The translations under genes and the position numbers were made by a program. A stretch of 64,000 nucleotides of DNA from Panorpa germanica (taxonomy: Eukaryota > Arthropoda > Insecta > Mecoptera > Panorpidae), in assembly GCA_963678705.1 (NCBI GenBank), contig OY783207.1, positions 21,860,001 through 21,924,000 of the forward strand, given 5' to 3'. The notes beneath the pieces were generated by a model that saw nothing but the letters and a program-made list of their open reading frames with translations, had not been told where the DNA came from and ran no database searches. This document shows positions 12,501-24,500 of this stretch, one piece after another. Positions within the stretch are counted from its first letter, which is position 1. The number at the start of each line of letters is the position of its first letter.

Positions 12501-15500
12501 GCGAGATCCCGGGGTAGCACATCTTTGCAAGGCCCCGGGGCGGCAAATCTTTGCGATGCACTTGTTCTTTGTATAATTGATGAGAAATGAAATTTTATAT
12601 TGGAAGATTTATAAAAGTTAACAAGCACAAAGATGACAAATATTAATGATGATAAACTAATGAATGCCTTAAACTAATGAAACGATGAATGCCTTAAAAG
12701 ATATACGCAGTGATTATAGTGGGATTTCTAAAGAGCGAGGCGCGTAGTAGAAAGATTACAGTAGTAAGAGTAAAAGTTATTGAAATATGAAGATTATGAT
12801 TAACATGATATAGAAACCACTTGACATTCCTCATAACTACTTCACTTATATTTCTGTTTTTAAAATCTATAATTGTTCATAACAACGCATTACGTGTTAT
12901 TTTAAAAACAAATTACAATAATAATATTATCATTTACTACCTGAGATTATCAGGCACGTACGTACCAAAACAAAGATAAAATATATTGGCAAATAATAAT
13001 AATGTCACATTCGCAATACAAATTTAAATTGGATGAATGCATAACAATAATTCAATGCAATAATATATATTTAACTTTTTGCAACTATTTTGATTAAGAT
13101 AGTACAATAATTTTCTGTATTCTATTTCAAGAATCATATAGTATGTATTCAAGTAATAAGATAAACATGTAATACTAAAGAAAAATCACATAAACTGGAT
13201 CAAGAACTGAAAATATTTAACTTAATGCCATTTTACGTATGTGTAAACACTAAAATGAAACGAATCGGAGCTTAAATCTGATCAAAACGTAGAAAATAGA
13301 TTGAAAATAGAGATGATCATTTATCAAAGATGTTGTACTTGTTAAACGAAAAAAATAATTCATATTAAGCTAGTAAGCTAATGAAGTTTAAGACTAGATA
13401 ATAATATTTTCGAAATGGCACTATGGATACATAATAAGGCTTAGTAAAAATACCTGTAGTTTTAAGGCATTTAAACGTAAAGGTAAACTCGACTCGACTC
13501 GACTCGATCAGCAGCAATTATTCAGTGTGTGTGTGTGGCTTGAGATCAAAACAGCAACAATGAATGCAGATTAAGCTAATAACAAATAGCGTCATATTTG
13601 TTGTTATGATTTTTTTAAATAACTTGTTTTGTTTAGTTTTCTGTTATAATCATTAGTGTTTGTAAAATAATAAAAATTATATTTAATTTGTTAAAATAGA
13701 GTGATAGTAATAAAAAATAATGTTTAAATAATTCTGTGGCAAGCGTATATTGTTATAAACAATTACTTAGTGTACTAGATATACTTGAAGGTAAAGAAAA
13801 TTAGTAGAAGGCTTTTTATTCTTACGAATAATTGTTGAACAAATTATGAATGTATTTACACTTTTGCAATATGTAAATACATAAGAGAATGAAATTCGCA
13901 TTGGTAAATCTTCTACAGGAACAAAACAGTTCTTCATGTTGGAAATTTTATGATTTTCTGATGTTACTCTACATCATTTCCTTCACTCTCACTTTCCTTA
14001 GCGATGAACTACTTCGTGATTAGTTGTGTCTGCGATGAATTATTTAAAATAAATTACTATGTAAAATCAGTGGGCGAGAGCATTGGTGCTTGAAACTGAC
14101 TATTGTGTTTTCGGATTCGATAACCGGACCACAATTATATTTTCTGAATTTGGTTGTTATCAAGTTAAATTAATTATGTACATTGACCATCATAAACTTA
14201 TTAGGCAGTGGTGTAGTAACATGTGTGAGGCCACGACACCATGATAGAACAGATAGAAATATCGGATCCTGCGTAGTTTTTGATTTTAATAAAAGAAACA
14301 GGAAAAACTTGGTTTTTAACAGAAAATAGAAATATATCATACGCTAACATTAACACATAATTAAAAAATAGAAAATACGGACCATGATATAGTAAAATCT
14401 CGATAAAACGGACTAATTGGCAAAAAGAATAATTAGAAAAAATGATTATTTATAAAAAAAGGTCAGAAATACAATCCATAAATTTGCTCTTTCGCTTGTG
14501 TTAAATTTTATGTATGACTTGCGACGAAACTTTTGTTCGTTTTATCCATAATCTGTTATATAGAGGGCCGTTATATCGAGGATATGCTTTTATATGCAAA
14601 TTAACATATTCATTTTTTCGAATCCATTTTTGTAGTTTCTTTGGCAAGTAATAATAATATTTCTTTTATAGTCTTTATTTATTTTTTATTTACTGAATCG
14701 GTGCTGCATTGTATATTTCAGAAAACTCGGTTTCCAAGCTAACCTTTTTCTATAGACAACTAGACAAGTAATTTTATCTATCTTTATTATTTTTTTAATT
14801 AATTTATTTAACGTTGCCCTATTTCCGATGCTGAGTCGTATCATCGACGACCTCGTATTATGTTAGCAGTTTTTATGGTGTGATTTCCTCATATATGTGT
14901 GCTATACACCATTGTCTGATAAGTTTGTGATTATGTATGTACATATTCAATTCAATTTAATAAAAACCAAACCCAGAAAATATAATTTTGGTCCTGAGAT
15001 CGAACCTGAAAGTGCAGCAGTCACTTTCACGTATCAATGCTCTCGCGCCCACTGTGTTGTTGAAATGATTTACTTTTTCCGATACTTACAACAAGTGTCT
15101 GTGACGCAAATAAACATTTGAAAAGTAAAATAGAAGTCTTTGTCTTCGTCAAAGAAGGAAATTGACACTAACAATTTAGATAAATTGAAGAAATAAAAAC
15201 AACTATAATTGTTTTTTCTAAAGACAGTCTTGACGCAAATGTGTTTGTCTCCATATGTTATATAATGACAGACACTGACAACAAGACAACACAGTCAATT
15301 AAAGTAGAGTTCAAATTACGAGAGTTCGGCGGCGACTCATACTTAAAACAAGTTGTGGGGTATAAACTGCCGATATAACTAAAAAACACTGACTCATTTA
15401 TTTTTCTATAATGTATATAGAAACGAATAAGATAAAATTCACTATCGTATTATAGATTTATACCGCTGTTAAAACCTCTTTTAAATATAAGTCGCCGCCG

Positions 15501-18500
15501 AACTATCGTGATTTGGACTATAGCTATAGCGTCTTTCTTCTTTATAGATATACAGTTTTCTATGTTTATATTTTTGTGTTTTGTTTAATTAAGAATATAA
15601 ACTTAGTATTATAAATTTAGGATAAACATATAATGGTGAATTAAGAATTAAAGTTGTCTTTTCATAGCGCAATTCAGAACTAGAAGGGTTCTGACTTTAA
15701 AAAATAAATATTAAAAAAAAGTCGGTGAAACTAGCTGTAGTTATTGTAAATATATAACAAGAGTCTTTCTTGGACTATTTCAAATATTCTTATGCCGGTT
15801 TCACAGCAGTGAGACAGTTTTGAAAACAGTTATGTTGTCAAAAAACAAAACAAAAACATGTTTTGTTTTATTTTAAAACAGTTCTGTTTTTCGAAAACAG
15901 TGTTTTTCGACTGGTTTTGTTTTTAGTGTTTTTCTGTGTGTTCCATACAAATTATAAACATGAAAAACGAAACTGCGTGTTTTCTTTTGATCTTACCGAC
16001 TCCAGATGGGAATGTGTTTTGTTTACTAAAACAGTTTTTAAAGACAAAAATGTTTTAAGAACTGTCTCTTTGGTGTAAACATTGGTGTTTTTGTTGAACT
16101 GTCTCCCTGGCGTGAAGCTTTTAATAAAATCAAAAGTTTTTTCATAGGATAAATATCAATATACGAAATTGGATTTTACGAGAATAAAGAATAGTGCAGC
16201 GCATGTAACTATCGCATGTTTATTACCGCAGTTACCACCTTGAAACAATAACACAGTTGCTTCAATAATGCGTTACCGGAAGTTGTCTACGTAACTGTCA
16301 TTAAAAAAAGTTATTGAATTTAAAATGATGAATAAATAAATAATTAATAGAAAATACGATGTAAAACCATGTTACAATCTCGTCCAATTGCAAACGTCAT
16401 TCAAAACCAGATTCCGCGGGTTCCTAGAGGCTTGATCAAGAACGTTCTGAAACACGGCGCCGCCTGGTATCTGGTGTGGTACTACGTGAACACGACGTTC
16501 GACAAGCTGGAACAAGGCGTCGGTGCCCTGGAGGCATTGTTTGCACTCGGAGACGTCGAGGGCACATGCAACGAAGGGGACAACGAAAATCGACAAATCA
16601 TTGACGCCGTTGGGGCTTACAATTATTTAGGAGGTAAGATTCAATTTGTAAAATTAATTTACGATGAGTGTGTGAATGTTTATGTTTGAAGCAAGTTCTC
16701 AACACTGTAATGGGCTTGTGTCCTACGTCTTAATTTCTATAAAAATGTACTATTATATATTGATAAAGTGAGTTACTAGAACCTCAAATGTTCAATTATT
16801 TTTTAATAACTCCATATATGTTAAGAGATATTAGCAATTAAAAAAGTCATTTTGTCTCTTTAATTATTAAAGGGATTCAACGTTGTACACATTCCTAGTG
16901 CATGTGACATCATAATCCTTGTGTAACGTTACCAACCTTACAGCTCATAAATCTCTGCTATATGTATTTATATATCAAAATATCAAATATTATTTACAGC
17001 TGTTTCAAGGAACAATAAAATTTCAGTATTATGTCTGCTTAGCAGGGTTAAATAAAATAAAAACTTATTATTCTATGATTTGACCAACAGCTACAGAACA
17101 TTACGACAGCACTGACCTACTCAACAAATAACTGACGTTAAAATGCATTTCACGTCATACAAATATGGCCGACCATTTCTAGCGCTTAAACTACAATTCA
17201 AATTTTTAATTGCTATATCTCCATCAATATTTAGATATTTAATAAAATAGCACGCCAATACACATTTATTAACATCAATTTCAATCAACAATTGAAAAGT
17301 CGATCACTAAAAAATGAGGACACAAGCCCATTATTTCATTCGGTTTGGTTCAGATCAAAACCAAACCAAAAAAGATTTTCTGCTTTTGATTAAAAAATTA
17401 TAAGTTTTTTCTTTTCGTGTAACATAATGGAAAATCGGTAAAAGATCTCAAAAAGCGTTACATGGTTCATAAACGTTGCTAAAGCCCCATTACCAATCAC
17501 TAAGTTTTTGTGTTAATTTAAAGTTTTAACCTAAAATGTAACTTTCAGCTTGTGAAATATAAAGAAATAAAATTAATTATATTAAATAAAGATAGTAATT
17601 ATTACAAAATAATGTATATTACAGACGCATTACACATTCAAAATTACATTTAAGGTTAAAACCTTAAATTAAAACTCGAAACAGTGAGTGGGAACGGGGA
17701 TTAAATATTGTTTGAAATCTTGTTGTTAATTTTGTATTTCCTTGCAACACCCATAAACTATTATGCGTTGTAGTAAATATTAATAAGTATCATTCCCACT
17801 CACTGTTTTAATTTTGTATACCATAATTAAAAATTGTATACCATAAATGGAAATATGTGTAATCATTCCCTAAGTTTCTTTGTTTTTTTTAGAACCTTAC
17901 CAGGACCTATTTTTCTAAATTAAAAATACATAATTAAAAAAAAAACTGTGTTATATTATAACCTCAAAAATGTGTCAATGTGTCAATCTGTCAAAATGCA
18001 ATAGGATTTATTTTTAAAAGAAGTTCAATGTCAGTTTGTCAAAAATAAAGAAATAAAACAATTTCTATTAATAATTGGCATTGAAAACAGCAGTTTTAAT
18101 TATTTCACATTTAATTTTGTTCAACTGTAGAACTGTCAAAATTTGTATTACGAACAACGCATGTGCACTAACTAAATTAACTAAACTCAAATTAAAACAG
18201 AAATGTGACAAAGAAATCTAGATTAAAATATTAAATAAAAATGTAACTTAAATATCAAAACAGTGAGTGCGAATGAGGCTTTAGGGTAAAAAATTATTTT
18301 TGTGAATGTTATATTGTGTGATTTTTAAAAGTTTATATTGTTATTGTTTTTAGACATTATAAAAGTGTCAACACCGCTGCCTAATAAGTTTATGGTTATA
18401 TATTGAACTTTTTTTTAATTATATATTAAATTACGAGTGTTGTTCGGTTAGAAACCTTCGTTTGAAAATATTTTATTAAGTGCCTCGCCATAACAGAGTC

Positions 18501-21500
18501 GCCATTTAAATTTCAACGACTTGTCATAGAGTTTCTTCAACGCACAAATTTGTTCTGCATAAATCTCTACCGCCTGCACAATTTCGATTTTCACTGATCG
18601 CAGAATTTTTCGGTAACAATTTCGTACAAAAATCTGAGAAATTAACGGAAACTGTTAGGAAAACTTCGACATCATGAATCAGTTTTCAAGAATTATTTTG
18701 TCAGTTTTCTTGGTGAGATAATCATTGTCTACAAAGGCCTACCAATTCATCTTTGACGTACCACGTACCTCATATTTGGCGGAATTTTCAATTATACTAA
18801 TCATTTTGTGAGGTTATTCTGAGTAAATGCGCGACAGTACAATGCTCCCACTAGCAGAGATGTACAATACAGATATAACAATGACGGTGGTTACTTTTTG
18901 AACAGTTCTCGCATTATTATTAAACAACCAGGCCCTGAAACTAAAGCGTTGCTACGGGAATGGAACCCGAAGACAGCAGCCTGATATTCAATGGCTTAAC
19001 ACTATCGACCACTATGTTATCTTTAAAATATAGATTATTTAAAGTATGTATATGTTAATAATACGGAAATATATACCTATGAGTACAATAGATAAAATGT
19101 GACCTATTGTTGTAACAGATGTTTACTTATCAAATTACATAATTATGATAGAATTAATTAGTATAAATTTTGTAAGCAAACAAAAATAACTGATTTGTCA
19201 TATACATATTTGACACCTACTAAGATATTTGTGGATTGAGCTGGGTTCACACTAGTGCTCCCACTCACAATTTGAAAATAACCCTATATTACAACTTAAA
19301 TAAACCCAGAAATAATCTAGCACTATTTACTCGCCTTTTTCGATACGAAACGCGTTGAAATTTTCTTTCCTCAGTTCCCATGCGAAATCAATTGTATTTA
19401 GTTACAATTTCCTTCTAGTCTACCTGAAATTAATATTTTTATCTTTTTTTTTCTATGTGTAATTTTCAACAATTAAATTTAAATCAATAATTTTATTCGA
19501 ATATAACTCTAATTTAACATTAAAAATGACCAAAAAACCCCGATGATGAGATATTTTAATGAAAAAAAAACCTATCAACCCAGATGGCAATCATAAACCC
19601 CAGATCTGGGTGGAAAAACCTAGATTATTAAGGTGAGTGTTCACAGGTCCGCATGCCTCGCATACAACGCATTGAAATTATCGTAACGACCGCTACGGAT
19701 CTTAGTATTATTTGTTTTATTTAGTCATCACGTCCTTCGATCATAATTTAGTCACAATGTCCTTTGAAGTGAAACTATTGCAATACCTGTCGATCTGAGT
19801 TGTTGTCACAGAAGACCCGAAGTCACTGCATACGCCTTCCTTCTGCTTTCCTTTTATTCCACGTTTTATTCAATAAGGCCAATGTGATTGATGGGAGCAG
19901 TAAGGACCAATGGGCTCTTATCTTTATTGGTTCTTTCGCATCTCACACTTATAGGAGATTTTAACTTAGTACATGGAGTTTTCTAATTACGGCACTAGAG
20001 CGCATAATGCGGCATTATGCTCTGTATTGAATTTTTCAACTACAACAGTGCCGCCACAGTAGAGCACTTTAAAAAGTCTGCTCTCGCATTATGTGTGCAA
20101 TTTCAATTGCAATTGATACCAACTAATAGCATAAAATATAGAAATTTTTGATATTGTTGCCAATTAGTATTTCTAATACCATTGTCATTTAATACATTTA
20201 ATAAATATCCTTATGTTATTAATTAAAACAAAATTAAATTTACAAAAAATTTTAAGATTAAAAATAAACAGGTATGGATGAAGGTATAGATTTAAAAACT
20301 AATGTCTTCTCCAATTAAACTAAGGCATTGTGCTCTGTAATTGGAAAACACCCACTGTAACGCAGATACTACTGCTCAATTGTGACTGGATACAACCCGC
20401 ACTACCTACAACTACATTCTATCATCCAAGCGCGAAAAAAAATGTTATTGTATTTTCAGTTGTTGTGAAAGTGAAATTAATATGAATAATACATGAAAAT
20501 GTAAATACATTAAAATAATAATTACGCATCAGCAATTAAACAAATAAAACTGGAATACATTAATAAATCATCAACAAAAAGAAAGGCCTTGTATTCTTAT
20601 TGTTAAAAATATAATAATTGACAAACAGTGTATCATCCTCCGATGTTGCTCTTGGTTTTCACTTTTTAATTGTTTCAATGAACTTAATTTAATTTTTTAA
20701 TTGTAAATATATTATTTTAAATTATTGTACATTTAAATTCCGTCTTAAGGCATTCCATCACGTAAGCAAGGTCGACCAGCACGGACAGGACTTTTGACTT
20801 ATTGTAAACAATTACTAACATGGACGCAGTCGAACACTTTAAGACACGTCTGTCTTAAATCTGTCTTAAATCTCACTTTAAGACACGTCTGTCGTTGCTT
20901 GCATTTAAATAAAGGAAGCTCTGTCCACGGAGTTGCAACGTCGCATTTGCTTAGTGGCAAGCAAGCGTCATGCAGTCTGGGCTAAACATGCAATAGTTCT
21001 AGCGTACTGCAGGACGCATAGCCGTAACATTCTTTTTAAAACGACAGGTTCGGTAGTCAATTTTGTTCATATTATTGAACAGTCATTCGGTATACTGATT
21101 GAAATACTGAATCATCCTCTGATAACTCTCTTGCAGCAACAAACAATCTGCGGCTAATGTTATTTTCGATGTATCGATGAAGCCAATACATTCTACGTCT
21201 GATTCGTCGTTTTCTAATAAAAGCGCATGCTATAATCACATCTTTTTATCACTTGACATTTTCCTAATGAAAAAACGTGCTTTCTCAATGCTAAACTTCA
21301 GAGAAATGAATTTATTTGCATCTTGCTTGAAGTTTGTATGACGTTACGTGGACAGAACTGAGATGCAGAATACGTCTGGCTTCATTTACAGTTTGTATGC
21401 ACCCTACAAATGAAGCTGCGTGGACAGTAGCCCTTAAATAATCAAAAAAAAAAAACAGTCACACCTTTTGTAATTTTTTCCTTGATTAATAAATAAGTTT

Positions 21501-24500
21501 TTTAACCCTTCTCTAAATATACTCGTACGTTAACATGATGCAAGTGTTTTAAGATAATTGTGTCTCCAGCATGCAACTGCCGTTAGATAAACTAGTAAAG
21601 CTGGTTTTAGCAGACCAATTAGCGAGTCCGGCCGATACTTGTTAATGCATCTTAATTTATATTTTGTTCGCCATTTATGTGAGCAATACTGGAGTCTGGT
21701 CCTTTGTTCCTTGTTTTGCAATAATTGACACAAATAAATATTAATATATTTAATATTAAATAAATTTAAATTTAATTCAAATTTTAATTCATAGCCGACG
21801 CAACAGGTTAGAATAATGGGCTAACCATGACTTAATTTCTATGAAACTGTATTATATATTGCTAAAGTTAGCTACCAGAACCTCAAATGATCAATTATTT
21901 TTAATAACTTCTTATATTTTAGGGTATATGGCCGACCATTTCTAGCGCTAAAACTACAATTCAAACTTATAATTGCTATAATAGGGTATAAAATTTTTTT
22001 TGCATATTTTCATTCATAAGTTGACATTATTTACACATGAGTGTACTAATTGTGTTGTGCTTTTAACGTACAGACTAGTACGACATAAACATGCGACACT
22101 AATAAAACCCTTACTTATGTTATTTTTTAAAATGTTAGGTAATATTTTTATGAAACAAAAATGTTTCAATCCTTAGACGGTACTTCTAAAATGATTGCGA
22201 TTTTGAATGCGATCTCGTGCAAAGGGTCAGTCTCCAGTATAAACTCAGTGACGTTTTTTAAGTTGTGTTTAGTAAATAAATAAAAATGGAATGGTTCAAT
22301 TGGACAAACGAAATAGACCTGAACAATAGACAGTTGTCGAACTGAGTTTGAAGCACGAGTAGGCAGACCTTGTTAAATAACTGATTTTTATTATTTCATT
22401 ATACCCAACTCTTCAAATGGGTCGTTGTGAGCTTGGTGTGAGCGAAATTAATGACGTCATTGGCAACGTTTTCGAATATTTTGACGTTGTGAACGCTTAG
22501 TGGAACGCATCCTTTGTCGTACAATTATGTATGCACTCCTTTTCTGACTTTGTTAGTAACTGACTCTAAAAGTAAGTGTGCTTTTTTAAAGAAGCTACTA
22601 AAGGATACAGTTGTATACCTCCTCTGTAAACAACGTATTTTTCGAGTTAAGACCTTTGCACTCCACATACCACGCAGGGCGACGATATGTACCCAATACC
22701 TGTATTTATCATATTTTAAATATCTGGATCAAGTGACACCTGATGAAGACCTTTGCACCGAACATGCGACTGCGTTTTTAAAATATTTTATTAAAAACAA
22801 CAGCCGTGTCATGTCGATGTCCTTGAACGAAAATAAATATCCAGACTGCACTGTCGGAAATATTAAACCAGGTATAGTTTTGTTCCATGTGTTAAGTTGT
22901 AGCCAAAGCCGACAATCGAACAATTGACGTTACATATTGGAATGCAAAACTATGCTAATCAATCCTTTGTTATTAATTTTATATAAATAATTAAAACGCA
23001 TAACCTGATATTATATTCAAGTAAATTATGTTTCCCCACGACAGGCACAAACTCTAAATCAAATAATGTATATATAACAAATTAAAAAGAAAAATGAAAA
23101 ATGCCCTTGTGTCCTATGTCCTAATTTCTATAAAACTGTATTATATATTGATAAAGTTGGTTACTAAAACCTCAAATGTCTAATTATTTTTTAATAACAA
23201 GTCATTTTGTCCCTTTAATTATTAAACGGATTCAACGTTATAGAACATTGCACGACAAATGACATCACGTCCGCTTCAACACAGAACTCTTAACGATAGA
23301 AAAAATAACTGAGCTTTTCTTAATAGTAGACATGTTACGTCATAAATATGGCCGACATCTGTAGCGCTAAAACTACAATTCGAATTCTTAATTGCTAGAT
23401 CTTCGTCAACATTTAGATATTTATTAAAATAAAAACGCCAATATACATTCATTAACATCAATATCAATCAACAATTGAAAAATCGACCCCTAAAAAATGA
23501 GTACACAAGCCCATTAAACAACTGCTTATATTTTAAGAGATATTTACAATTGAGTAGGTCAGTGCTGTAGTAATGTTCTGTAGCTGTTGGTAGTCAAATA
23601 ATTAAGTCAAATCCAAGATTCTTAAGTTAAGAATAATAAGTTTTTATTTTATTTAACCCTGCTAAGGCAGACATAATATTGAAATTTGATTGTTCCTTGA
23701 AATAGCTGTAAATAATATTTGATATTTTGATATATAAATACATATAGCAGAGATTTACGAGCTGTAAGGTTGGTAACCTTACACAAGGATTGTGATGTCA
23801 CATGCACTTGGAATGTGTACAACGTTGAATCCCTTTAATAATTAAAGAGACAAAATGACTTTTTTAATTGTTAATATCTCTTAACATATAAGGAGTTATT
23901 AAAAAATAATTGGACATTTGATGTTCTACTAACCCACTTTATCAATATACGAGTATAGTACACTTTTATAGAAATTAAGACATAGGACACAAGCCCATTG
24001 CACATTTGAAGTCCTGATAGCCAACTTTATCGTTATATTGCATAGTTTTATAGAAATGAAGACATGGTTCACCATCCCATTTATTATGATGTTGGGATAG
24101 GTTATTGGCAGTTATTTACATATGTTTCAAATATCTTAAATTTACTATTTATTAATGTTAGTTACATTAAAATATTTTGAATTCAATTACTGATTATACT
24201 AATTTGTAGAGTTTAGTTACTTAGGGCCGTGACACACTGGATATGCTATTATGTTCCGGCCATGGGAACATAATATGAGAACGCGCTCGTCCGCGACAAA
24301 TCTGTCTCAATACAAAATTTTTAGCTTTGTCTCTGTTTGTTCAATGTGATCGTATGGTATTGTCTCTATCTTTCAACAACAAAGATAAAATTGTCTTCAG
24401 ATTCATAACTGTTTTTAAATCTAGGTTATGTCATTGTAGTCCAAGAGCTGCCAACATACTTATTTTTCTAAATATTTTTTTTTCTAAAGTAGGTTGAAGG

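Noticed and set aside
12446-12628. 60-codon minus-strand frame with a repeated Pro/Gly/Leu pattern
   Set aside because: It is the translation of a GC-rich 26-bp minisatellite.
16372-16596. Minus-strand open frame opposite the 16.4-kb exon
   Set aside because: The plus frame has a better start, a donor in the right place and more natural codon use.
20794-21157. Plus-strand open frames as a small gene
   Set aside because: The better reading is the minus-strand Harbinger transposase remnant; the plus frames have no domain and cross the element edge.
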